This document shows, one piece after another, positions 32,667-40,102 of a DNA stretch of 64,000 bases; the stretch's first letter is position 1; each line of letters opens with the position of its first letter. The notes beneath the pieces are model-generated. The model had not been told where the DNA came from and did no database searches. It saw only the letters and a list, made by a program, of their open reading frames with translations. This DNA comes from Hyphomicrobiaceae bacterium (GTDB lineage: Bacteria > Pseudomonadota > Alphaproteobacteria > Rhizobiales > Devosiaceae), in the NCBI GenBank assembly GCA_020638095.1, contig JACKJF010000005.1, positions 1-64,000 of the forward strand. The letters run 5' to 3'. The translations under genes and the position numbers were made by a program.

Positions 32667-33544
32667 TCGGCGGCCAGCCGTCTCTGGGCGAAAAGCGAAT
32701 AGTCGAGCCGGGCCAGGTGATGAACCAGCCGGTCGATCACGTCCTTGACCGCGTTGAAATTGGCGGACTTCAGGCGCGTTTCCTCGCTCATGTAAAGGTG
32801 CCGGCTGATCTCGATCTGCAGTGCATGAATGGCGAAATCGGGCTTGCCGTAGGAGCGGGTGATGTAGCCTCCGGCATAGGGCTTGTTGCGCACCACGTTG
32901 AGTCCCGCCTCGGTGAAGAAGTTCTCGATCTCGTTGACAATGGCCCGATCGCAAGTCGCCCCGAAGCGATCGCCCAGAACTACGTCGGGTGTTGCACCCC
33001 GGGTCGTGCCGGTCAGTTTCGGCATGGAATGGCAATCAATCAGGATGGCAACGCCAAAGCGGTTGAGCGTTTCGCCGAGGAGCTTCTGCAGGGTTGCGTG
33101 ATAGGGCCGGTAAATGCCCTCGATGCGCATTTGCGCGTCGGCAAAACTTAGGGGTTCGCGATAAATCGGCTTGTTCTCGGCCACCACGCGGGCAAGGGTG
33201 CCAAGGCCGGCGGCAACGCGCGGCGAGTCGGTCTTGAGGTGCTGGGGCAGGGCCTCGTCGAACATTTGCGGGTCGAGTTCGTAGGGCTCGCGGTTGACGT
33301 CGAGATAGGCGCGCGGAAAGCAGGCCCTGAGGAACAGGGCACCCAGATTGGGCGCGCGGCCGAACAGTTCATCGACATGGGTATCTTCGGACTGACGGAT
33401 CGACATGCGGTCGAGCCGGATCAGCTTGAGGAAGCGATCGGGATAGTGGGTGCCGGAATGGGCGGAGTTGAAAACCAGCGGTGCGATCTGACGCCGCGGA
33501 CGCACGGTCTCGAATGCTGGAACGTCCTCGAAGTCCGATTGCAC
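32663..33544 (-). CDS. N-formylglutamate amidohydrolase family protein
   Basis: About 293 residues of the FGase family, zinc-dependent hydrolases that release formate from N-formylglutamate in one histidine-degradation route. Family features include LVFNSAHSGTHYP, the DTHVDELF motif, DVNREPYELDP and ILIDCHSMP. GTG 33544 is favoured because the GAGG ribosome site lies 8 bases before it; GTG 33550 would leave no spacing. The absence of hut genes nearby and the coupling with hisN make the true substrate uncertain. Confidence 0.85.
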   Translation of the reverse strand: MQSDFEDVPAFETVRPRRQIAPLVFNSAHSGTHYPDRFLKLIRLDRMSIRQSEDTHVDELFGRAPNLGALFLRACFPRAYLDVNREPYELDPQMFDEALPQHLKTDSPRVAAGLGTLARVVAENKPIYREPLSFADAQMRIEGIYRPYHATLQKLLGETLNRFGVAILIDCHSMPKLTGTTRGATPDVVLGDRFGATCDRAIVNEIENFFTEAGLNVVRNKPYAGGYITRSYGKPDFAIHALQIEISRHLYMSEETRLKSANFNAVKDVIDRLVHHLARLDYSLFAQRRLAAE

Positions 33545-33694
33545 GCCCACTCCCTCAGCGTTTGCGGTTGAAACAAATCAAATTGTTCTGAGGCCAGATT
33601 GCCTTGCGCCCCGGTCTTTGTCCATATATCTCCCTTAGTTGCGTGATTTGGCCAGCCGGGTCCACACCGGACCTTTGCGGCGCCGGAGGATGGA

Positions 33695-34054
33695 ATGAAG
33701 CGGATATTGCTGGCGGAAGACGATGCCGACATGCGTCAGTTCCTGACACGGGCGCTCAAGAATGCCGGCTATGACGTGGTCTCGTTCGACAATGGCCGGT
33801 CGGCCTATGAGCGCTTGCGCGAAGAACCGTTTTCGCTGCTTTTGAGCGACATCGTCATGCCGGAAATGGACGGGATCGAACTCGCCCGGCGGGCGACGGA
33901 GCTCGATCCGGACCTCAAGGTCATGTTCATCACCGGTTTTGCGGCGGTGGCGCTCAACCCCGACAGTGACGCGCCAAAGGAAGCCTCGGTCCTTTCCAAG
34001 CCGTTTCATCTCAAAGATCTGGTCAACGAGGTCGAGCGGCTCCTGGCGGCGTAA
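33695..34054 (+). CDS. cpdR: CpdR-type response regulator
   Basis: A 119-residue single-domain receiver. Acidic pocket AEDDADMR, phosphoryl-acceptor Asp in LLLSDIVMPEMDG (residue ~51) and conserved Lys in VLSKPFHLKDL. In Caulobacter and Sinorhizobium CpdR, when unphosphorylated, primes ClpXP for cell-cycle-dependent proteolysis. The C-terminus LLAA fits the hydrophobic tail known for CpdR. Its setting beside hisN matches other Rhizobiales. Confidence 0.9.
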   Translation: MKRILLAEDDADMRQFLTRALKNAGYDVVSFDNGRSAYERLREEPFSLLLSDIVMPEMDGIELARRATELDPDLKVMFITGFAAVALNPDSDAPKEASVLSKPFHLKDLVNEVERLLAA

Positions 34055-34097
34055 TCGGCCCCGGACTTCCACCCGTTCCACAATCCTTCTGCACCCC

Positions 34098-34127
34098 TTG
34101 ACCGGCGGACCGCTTTTGTGGTCTATC
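34098..34127 (+). promoter_or_regulatory. Likely sigma-70 promoter of the tRNA-Val genes
   Basis: TTGACC at 34098-34103 and TCTATC at 34122-34127 with an 18-base spacer, about 40 bases before the first tRNA. Confidence 0.5.
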
Positions 34128-34168
34128 GCCTTCGCTTCGGGCGGGCCTTCGGGCAGTTCGGAGTGGAT

Positions 34169-34243
34169 GGGCGTGTAGCTCAGCGGGAGAGCACTACGTT
34201 GACATCGTAGGGGTCACTGGTTCAATCCCAGTCACGCCCACCA
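34169..34243 (+). tRNA. tRNA-Val (anticodon GAC)
   Basis: A full cloverleaf: acceptor GGGCGTG pairs with CACGCCC, D arm GCTCAGCGGGAGAGC, anticodon stem CTACG/CGTAG with loop TTGACAT (anticodon GAC, valine), T arm ACTGG-TTCAATC-CCAGT, discriminator A and an encoded CCA. Confidence 0.97.
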
Positions 34244-34344
34244 TCCTTTTGGCCCCGGGTTCAGTATGTGGAACCGAGGCCGTTTCGATTGTTGCGCCGC
34301 TGAACCGAACAAACGGTTCCCAACTTCCGGCGGCGCTTCCGGTC

Positions 34345-34419
34345 GGGTGTGTAGCTCAGCGGGAGAGCACTGCCTTCACACGGCAGGGGTCACAGGTTCA
34401 ATCCCTGTCACACCCACCA
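34345..34419 (+). tRNA. tRNA-Val (anticodon CAC)
   Basis: Acceptor GGGTGTG pairs with CACACCC, D arm identical to the previous tRNA, anticodon stem CTGCC/GGCAG with loop TTCACAC (anticodon CAC, valine), T arm ACAGG-TTCAATC-CCTGT, encoded CCA. It lies 101 bases after the GAC gene, clearly a paralogue of it, and is probably co-transcribed. The accessory zone begins just downstream. Confidence 0.97.
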
Positions 34420-34541
34420 GACCCCTCCACCGCCTTTCATTTTGATCCCAGAGCGCTAATTCCTCTTTATTTTTCCCTATTTGGTGCCAAATGTGAGGCG
34501 CGAAGCGGTGTCGCCCGCGCGCTGACAGATGGGAGGACCAG

Positions 34542-35561
34542 ATGACTTTGCAGGGTACCAATAGTTCGGTGACGGGGGCCGGGATCCGTTTTGCCCTCGG
34601 AGCATCGGACGATCTTCTCATCGGCAAATCGGGTTTCGTGATGAGCACCGACGTGGTGGCTGTTACGGCCACGGGCAGCGGGCAAGTCCTCAGAATATTC
34701 GGGACCGTTGCCGGCAACACGCTTGCCCTGCAGATTGGCGACAATGCCTCCGTTGATGCGTTTTTCAATGTTCTGATTGGCTCCCAAGGCAGTTTGATCG
34801 GGGGAAGCGGGGCGGCTTTCGAATTGCACGCCAGCAGTTCCACCATCGAAAACCGGGGGGAGATCTATGGTGCGTCTGGCATCGATATCCAGGCGACATC
34901 CGCCGTGCCAAGCCTTGGAACCACGGTCACCAATTCCGGACTCATCGACGTTTTCGGCACCGGGTTCAAGATCAGAGGCGATGAGGATCTGACTTTGACA
35001 AATTCCGGAACCATTCGGTCCGGATCCGGGCACGCCTTCGATGGCGGGGGCAACCTTGGCGATATGACCATCCTGAATTCGGGTCTCATGGATGGTGACG
35101 TCCTCCTGGCGGGTGGAAAAGATGCCTATATCGCTTCTGGCAACGGCCGCGCGACCGGGACAGTATTCGGGCAGGCTGGCAATGACACGCTGACGGGTGG
35201 CAAGTTCGCAGATGATTTCGAGGGGGCACAGGGCAACGACGTGCTGCGCGGCAATGGTGGCAATGACATCTTGAACGGCGGCAACGGCAAGAACAAACTG
35301 TTCGGCGGAGCCGGCAAAGATGCCTTCACGTTCAATTTCACCGCGAGCGGCGAGGGCAAGACGCGGGTCATGGATTTTCAGGACGGTGCCGACAAGCTCG
35401 ATTTTTCAGCCTATCACGTGACCCGGGCTCAGGTCTTGGCCGCCGCCTCAAATGTCGGTACCGGACTTGAAATCGACATGGCGGCCCTGGGGAGCAGCGG
35501 CAAAGTCATCATCGACAATTTCCACAAGTCCCAATTGGGCGGCGGTGACCTGATCCTCTAG
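34542..35561 (+). CDS. RTX-like calcium-binding repeat protein
   Basis: A 339-residue protein with no signal peptide. Residues 1-195 show loosely repeating short strands with NSG and NxG turns (ENRGEIYGASGIDIQ, VTNSGLIDVFGTGFKI, LTNSGTIRSGSG), like a parallel beta-helix. Residues ~205-265 hold RTX nonapeptide repeats of the form GGxGxD (AGNDTLTGG, QGNDVLRGNGGNDILNGG, GGAGKDAF). The C-terminus ends in a short hydrophobic run like substrates of type I secretion. A GGGAGG ribosome site precedes the ATG. No secretion genes are nearby. Function unknown. Confidence 0.85.
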   Translation: MTLQGTNSSVTGAGIRFALGASDDLLIGKSGFVMSTDVVAVTATGSGQVLRIFGTVAGNTLALQIGDNASVDAFFNVLIGSQGSLIGGSGAAFELHASSSTIENRGEIYGASGIDIQATSAVPSLGTTVTNSGLIDVFGTGFKIRGDEDLTLTNSGTIRSGSGHAFDGGGNLGDMTILNSGLMDGDVLLAGGKDAYIASGNGRATGTVFGQAGNDTLTGGKFADDFEGAQGNDVLRGNGGNDILNGGNGKNKLFGGAGKDAFTFNFTASGEGKTRVMDFQDGADKLDFSAYHVTRAQVLAAASNVGTGLEIDMAALGSSGKVIIDNFHKSQLGGGDLIL

Positions 35562-35578
35562 GCAATTGCGCGGCGGCT

Positions 35579-36052
35579 GTGCCTCTTTTTTGCCGCGTCG
35601 CGCAGCCTGATCCGCTTGGCCTCGAAGCGGGCATCTCACGCTATGCCTATGTGTTGAATGATCCGCTTCAAAAGGTGGACTCGAAAGGGATGTATGTGAA
35701 CCCGACCGAGAGTCTCACGGCTCAAAACCATCTTAAGTATTCTGTGTCAGCGTCGACCGTGGCTCCCAGCGAAATTGATGTAGCGATGTGTCGGCCAGCC
35801 AACGACAACGCTGAAGCTGTGCGTGTTGCGGAACTGAGCTACAGCGATACCGTTTTGGGGCATGCTGACCGTCCGTATATTTCTACGTTGCTCGCACTTG
35901 AGATCATAGGCACAGGGACGGGGGTTCCAGACCCGGGCGGAACGGGTGGCTTGCGTTTTGACGTTCCTGGCACCTTCAATGGAAGTTCCGGGGTGTTTCA
36001 ACTCGTGGTGGCCCCGGGTGACAGGATTGTACATCTTCAATTTGGGCACTAG
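35579..36052 (+). pseudogene. Orphan RHS C-terminal fragment 1 (polymorphic-toxin tip)
   Basis: The frame starts abruptly, and only the last part of an RHS core is left: QPDPLGLEAGISRYAYVLNDP then LQKVDSKGMY. After this junction comes a ~120-residue unique tip ending FNGSSGVFQLVVAPGDRIVHLQFGH. The core-plus-variable-tip architecture is that of RHS polymorphic toxins, but the thousand-residue shell is missing, so it cannot be delivered on its own. It could be a displaced orphan module that recombines into a full rhs gene elsewhere, or a relic. Tip activity is not recognised. Confidence 0.7.
35603..35680 (+). repeat. RHS core repeat, copy 1
   Basis: A 78-base direct repeat of 36686-36763 (9 differences by eye, 69/78 identical), encoding the end of the RHS core. 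It could serve as a recombination site between tip modules. Confidence 0.85.
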
Positions 36053-36070
36053 TGATGAGAAGGTGCGGTC

Positions 36071-36532
36071 GTGAAGCTAAAACTGGACCAACGAATTTGG
36101 GAAAAACCGGAAGCGACAGTCAGGTATGTCGAAGAAGATTTTTCGATAAATTCCGAGAACATAGCAGGTGACGCATATTTCACCTTAATGATTAGAGACC
36201 TGAGTATTGACTTCAATGAACTTGGATATTTCACTTCAATTTGGGGGTTCTGCCCAAGAAACTCGTGGAAAGCAAGCGTGGTCAATCAGCCGCGTTTTGA
36301 CGATTGCCTTGTTTCGCTTTCGAGCACAATGGGTCTGAAAAAGAACGTTGGATGGCCTCTAGTAAATTTCAGAGATTCGGACGTAGTTTTTGACGTCAAA
36401 AGTGGCTGGCTAAGAATTCAAGATGCCCAGCACGAAGCTACTCGCTTTGGGAGTCCTTCACCGAACGTCGTCTTTGGGGTTACCCCGGGTGGGGAACTTT
36501 GCGAAGTCTATTTGCATCCCAAGCTTGTCTGA
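36071..36532 (+). CDS. Putative immunity protein for RHS fragment 1
   Basis: A 153-residue acidic soluble protein (MKLKLDQRIWEKPEATVRYV...), GTG start with AAGG before it, beginning 18 bases after the toxin-like fragment. Position and size fit an immunity gene, and the composition is clearly more AT-rich than the flanking chromosome. I do not recognise the family; one could look for a cyclophilin- or DUF-type immunity fold. The function is inferred from place only. Confidence 0.55.
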   Translation: MKLKLDQRIWEKPEATVRYVEEDFSINSENIAGDAYFTLMIRDLSIDFNELGYFTSIWGFCPRNSWKASVVNQPRFDDCLVSLSSTMGLKKNVGWPLVNFRDSDVVFDVKSGWLRIQDAQHEATRFGSPSPNVVFGVTPGGELCEVYLHPKLV

Positions 36533-36613
36533 CACCCACAAGTTCGCCTGGTGACAATTGATCGGTCCGCCGGAGCAGCGCGTTCGACGGACCACTTGCA
36601 AGTCCCCGGCTAA

Positions 36614-36957
36614 CGCTTTCCGGAAGAGTCTGGCATCTACTACAATTGGCACCGGCAATACGACCCGAAAACAGGCCGCTACACTCAGCCCGATCCGCTC
36701 GGTCTCGGGGCAGGCATCTCCCGCTATGCCTATGTGACGAATGATCCGCTTCAAAAGGTGGACCCGGGCGGGTTGGCGACCACCAAGAGCTTTCCTTACG
36801 CCTGCGTAGCACTTGGGTTGGATCCCACCGAAGCAAGCGACGCCCTCCACGATGCCAAAAAAACGCTGGGCTGCGCCCAAATGATAACTGTACCTTCGAT
36901 CTGGAAACAGGTGATATTTACTTCGGCGACGAGTGCATTGGAAACTTGAACGACTAG
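36614..36957 (+). pseudogene. Orphan RHS C-terminal fragment 2 with a -1 shift at an A7 run
   Basis: After an in-frame TAA (36611-36613) the frame reads RFPEESGIYYNWHRQYD then PKTGRYTQPDPLGLGAGISR, a longer piece of the RHS core than in fragment 1, then a short tip starting LATTKSFPYACVALGLDP. In this frame translation ends at 36949. A -1 slip at the seven-A run near 36857-36863 instead gives KKNAGLRPNDNCTFDLETGD then IYFGDECIGNLND and a stop at 36955-36957; this tail resembles many RHS toxin ends. Either programmed slippage, a single-base deletion or a sequencing error explains it. Confidence 0.7.
36686..36763 (+). repeat. RHS core repeat, copy 2
   Basis: Second copy of the 78-base repeat at 35603-35680, inside RHS fragment 2. 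Confidence 0.85.
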
Positions 36958-36971
36958 TGGGGAAAATCTGA

Positions 36972-37391
36972 ATGAATGTGAAGGTGAGCGCTCGGTTTTG
37001 GGGATTCGAATCGAGCATTCTTGAGCTGGCAAGGAAATTTGGAAATGATCTCGTATTGAGCCGTCCAATAATAAAGGCAGGCTCAGAGAATTTGTACTAC
37101 ACTTGTACAGTTGATTTCGAAGCAGAAAACACGCTTAAGTCCGTTGATATAGTTGATGATTTATATGACAGAATTTGCAGTAGTCATGATGCTCTAGATT
37201 TGATTCTTGAAAAAAAAGTGAGTGCCGAAATCTGGGTAGTGGCATTCGGCGAGCCCTGTGACCTTGATGGAAGAATTTCTGATGCCCTAATGTCCAAAAT
37301 TCAAAACGCTCGAGTTTCCCTGTTCGTGGAAAACTATCCACTCTCCGGAAACAAAAATCCCAGCGGAAGTTATGTGGTGCAATTCGAATGA
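36972..37391 (+). CDS. Putative immunity protein for RHS fragment 2
   Basis: A 139-residue protein (MNVKVSARFWGFESSILELA...) with a GGGGA ribosome site, beginning 14 bases after the shifted stop of fragment 2. It is AT-rich with codons such as ATA and TTA that the core genes avoid. There is a faint likeness to DUF4279-type immunity proteins (short strands, a two-layer fold with an acidic C-terminal strand pair), which I cannot confirm. Immunity role is inferred from position. Confidence 0.55.
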   Translation: MNVKVSARFWGFESSILELARKFGNDLVLSRPIIKAGSENLYYTCTVDFEAENTLKSVDIVDDLYDRICSSHDALDLILEKKVSAEIWVVAFGEPCDLDGRISDALMSKIQNARVSLFVENYPLSGNKNPSGSYVVQFE

Positions 37392-37430
37392 CTCTACCAA
37401 TCTAATCTGTTGCGTTTATGGGAGAGTGAT

Positions 37431-37778
37431 ATGAGACGAGTTTTTTTAGCTGGTGGACCGATGGAGGATTCGGTGGTGCGGTCTTGGCTTGCTGCAGGCG
37501 CAGTTTGGGCCATTGACATTCCAACCAACAGACAAATTGCGGAAGTGCATTGGCAATCAAGTTCCGCGAACCTGACATTGTTCTACTACCCATTGATGGA
37601 CAACGACGACGAACAGCTTGTTACGGCGCTGGATGATCTGCTCGAACATAACCCGGATTGTTTGGAAATCGTAGTATGTGGCTTTCGGGACGCTGAAGCT
37701 GAAAGGCAGCACTTTGCGCAACGAAAGTTTGCCTTCGAAAAGTGCGAAGGTGGGTGCAGCCAATACAAACGGACTTGA
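37431..37778 (+). CDS. Small unknown protein at the end of the RHS zone
   Basis: A 115-residue soluble protein (MRRVFLAGGPMEDSVVRSWL...) with a GGGAGAG ribosome site, 39 bases after the previous gene. It has no signal or membrane segment. Acidic centre (DNDDEQLVTALDDLLEHNP) and a Cys/Lys-rich end. No family recognised. It may be a second immunity gene or part of a further lost module. Confidence 0.5.
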   Translation: MRRVFLAGGPMEDSVVRSWLAAGAVWAIDIPTNRQIAEVHWQSSSANLTLFYYPLMDNDDEQLVTALDDLLEHNPDCLEIVVCGFRDAEAERQHFAQRKFAFEKCEGGCSQYKRT

Positions 37779-38082
37779 TTTGAGCTCGTTGGAAATCCGG
37801 GATGCGTCCTGTGGTTGTCCGCGTGCGTGGTGCAATTTGCCGGCGCGTTCGGAGTAATCCTGACGGCGTCGAGGTTTGCGATCGAGGTGGAGTTTGCCGG
37901 TTTCAATGGCTGATGGATGAGGCTCCGGGTCACGGTCTCCGCCGAGATCGCTGGTTACGACATGGCCGCTTGCCGCTTTCGCTCACCTTAGCGCTTGTCA
38001 TAAATCATTCGTAAAACTAGCATCTGGTCGGCCCAACCTTGGTCCCATGCGACCGGGGGGCCTCAATCAGGGAAGAGAAACC
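37779..38082. other. Gene-free boundary of the accessory zone
   Basis: 304 bases. No reading frame with coding character. The left two thirds look like decayed sequence; the right third holds the promoter and leader of the ABC importer. Confidence 0.5.
37995..38023 (+). promoter_or_regulatory. Sigma-70-type promoter of the ABC importer operon
   Basis: TTGTCA (37995-38000) and TAGCAT (38018-38023) with a 17-base spacer, 60 bases before the substrate-binding protein start. Confidence 0.6.
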
Positions 38083-39180
38083 ATGAAAATCACGAAACTT
38101 CTGGGCGTCAGCGTATCGTCGCTGGCGATGCTGGCTTCGGTAAACGCGGCGTATGCGGCGTCGGCCGAGCTGATCGCTGCGGCAAAGGCCGAAGGCCAGC
38201 TCACCGTGATCGCCCTGCCGCACGACTGGTGCGGCTATGGCGCGACCATTGACAAGTTCAAGGCACTTTATCCGGAAATCCAGGTCAACGAGCTCAACCC
38301 GGACGCGGGCTCGGCCGACGAAATCGAGGCGATCCGCGCCAATATGGGCAATATGGGCCCGCAGGCACCGGACGTGGTGGACGTGGGTCTGGCCTTCGGT
38401 CCGTCGGGCAAGGCGGAAGGCCTGTTCCAGCCCTATATGGTCGATCACATGGACCAGTTCTCGGTGGCTGACAGCGAGGGTTACTGGTACGGCGGCTATT
38501 ACGGCGTGATGGCGTTCGAAGTGAACACCGATCTGGTAACGAACGTTCCGCAGGACTGGTCGGATCTCCTCAAGCCCGAATATGCCAACTCGGTTGCCCT
38601 GGCGGGTGATCCGCGTTCGTCGGCTCAGGCCATTCTCGGCGTCTATGCCGCAGGTCTTTCGGCGAGCGGCGGCAACGCCATGGACGCGCCGATGGCCGGC
38701 CTCGACTTCTTCAAGAAGCTCAACGATGCGGGCAATTTCGTGCCGGTCATCGGCAAGGCTGCATCGATCGCCCAGGGCACGACCCCGATCGTCATCCGCT
38801 GGGACTATAACGCCCTGGCCGACCGTGCCACGCTCAACGGCAATCCGCCGATCGAAGTCGTGGTGCCGAAGACCGGCGTTCTGGCCGGTGTCTATGCCCA
38901 GGCGGTTTCGGCCTATGCGCCGCATCCGAATGCGGGCAAGCTCTGGCTCGACTTCATCTATTCGGACGAGGGCCAGCTGAGCTTCCTCGAGGGCTATTGC
39001 CATCCGGCGCGCTTCAATGCGCTTTCGGCTGACAGCATGATCCCGCAGGCCGTGCTCGATGCGCTGCCGCCGGCAGACGCCTACAAGATCGCCGTGTTCC
39101 CGAGCCTTGACGAACTTGACGCCAACAAGACGACAGTCACGGGCAGCTGGGACAGCGTCGTGGGCGCCAATGTCCAATAA
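38083..39180 (+). CDS. ABC importer substrate-binding protein (family 1, Fe/polyamine-like)
   Basis: A 365-residue periplasmic binding protein with signal peptide LLGVSVSSLAMLASVNAAYAAS. The mature part (AAKAEGQLTVIALPHDWCGY, PDVVDVGLAFGPSGKA, YYGVMAFEVNTDLV) belongs to the solute-binding family 1 group that includes ferric iron, spermidine/putrescine, thiamine and aminoethylphosphonate binders. The DWCGYG start of the ligand pocket does not fix the substrate. First gene of a four-gene operon; its end overlaps the next gene by 11 bases. Confidence 0.9.
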   Translation: MKITKLLGVSVSSLAMLASVNAAYAASAELIAAAKAEGQLTVIALPHDWCGYGATIDKFKALYPEIQVNELNPDAGSADEIEAIRANMGNMGPQAPDVVDVGLAFGPSGKAEGLFQPYMVDHMDQFSVADSEGYWYGGYYGVMAFEVNTDLVTNVPQDWSDLLKPEYANSVALAGDPRSSAQAILGVYAAGLSASGGNAMDAPMAGLDFFKKLNDAGNFVPVIGKAASIAQGTTPIVIRWDYNALADRATLNGNPPIEVVVPKTGVLAGVYAQAVSAYAPHPNAGKLWLDFIYSDEGQLSFLEGYCHPARFNALSADSMIPQAVLDALPPADAYKIAVFPSLDELDANKTTVTGSWDSVVGANVQ

Positions 39181-40102
39181 CCCTTCCGAGGGTTCTTCCA
39201 GCAATTCCCTGTCCGGCGCGGTTTCCACCGTGCCGGGCAAGGGCTTTTCCTGGCCGCGATTTCTGAGGCCCGAACTGGTCGGGGTGACACCGTTCATCCT
39301 TTTCGCGCTGATGTTCCTCGTGGCGCCGACCTCCTATCTGTTCGTCAACGCCTTCGTCGACGAAAACGGCCAGTTCACCTTCGGCAACATCGTCGCGCTT
39401 TTTCAGCCGCAGATCATGAGCGCCTACTGGATTTCGATCCGGGTCTCGTTCGCCTCGGCGGCCATCGGTGCCCTGGTCGGGCTCGCGATCGCGCTCGCGG
39501 TCATTCGCGGCGGGCTGCCGCGCGGGTTCCGTTCGGCCGTCATGACCTTTTCGGGCGTTGCCTCCAACTTCGCCGGCGTGCCGCTGGCCTTCGCCTTTCT
39601 GGCGACCCTTGGGCGGCTGGGCCTTGTCACGGTGCTGCTCAAAACGCTGGTCGGTTTCGACATCTACCGGTCGGGGTTCAACATACTCAGCTTCTGGGGG
39701 CTGACGCTCACCTACCTCTATTTCCAGATTCCACTGATGGTGGTCATCGTTGCGCCGGCCATTGACGGGCTCAAGCGCGAATGGACCGAGGCGGCCGACA
39801 CGCTTGGCGCGTCGCGGATGCAGTTCTGGCGCTATGTGGGGCTGCCGGTGCTCTGGCCCAACCTTCTGGGCACTTTCTCGCTGCTCTTTGCCAATGCGTT
39901 CGGAGCCATTGCTACCGCCTATGCGCTGACAGGGTCGTCGCTCAATATCGTTCCCATCCTGCTTTACGCGCAAATCCGCGGCGACGTGCTCCATTCACCG
40001 GGCCTCGGTTCGGCCATGGCGCTCGGCATGGTCATCATCACCGCCTTTGCCAACATCATCTACCTGGTCGTCCGGACGCGGGCTGAAAGGTGGCTGAAAT
40101 GA
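39170..40102 (+). CDS. ABC importer permease 1
   Basis: A 310-residue inner-membrane permease. A ~40-residue Ser/Pro-rich cytoplasmic N-terminus precedes six helices, and the coupling loop is EAADTLGASRMQFWRYVGLP. Start ATG 39170 overlaps the end of the binding-protein gene; the stop forms an ATGA overlap with the next permease. Resembles PotB/AfuB-type permeases. Confidence 0.92.
   Translation: MSNNPSEGSSSNSLSGAVSTVPGKGFSWPRFLRPELVGVTPFILFALMFLVAPTSYLFVNAFVDENGQFTFGNIVALFQPQIMSAYWISIRVSFASAAIGALVGLAIALAVIRGGLPRGFRSAVMTFSGVASNFAGVPLAFAFLATLGRLGLVTVLLKTLVGFDIYRSGFNILSFWGLTLTYLYFQIPLMVVIVAPAIDGLKREWTEAADTLGASRMQFWRYVGLPVLWPNLLGTFSLLFANAFGAIATAYALTGSSLNIVPILLYAQIRGDVLHSPGLGSAMALGMVIITAFANIIYLVVRTRAERWLK

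Noticed and set aside
35562-35602. Terminator between the RTX gene and RHS fragment 1
   Set aside because: There is a run of six T, but the nearby stem is only about 4 bp.
34345-36545. tRNA-Val 3' end repeated as an attachment site
   Set aside because: A partial likeness (TGACACCCACA near 36525) was seen but is too short and inexact to be a real att duplicate.
37779-37990. Transposase remnant at the right end of the RHS zone
   Set aside because: Short translated pieces looked suggestive, but none carried a recognisable transposase motif or terminal repeat.
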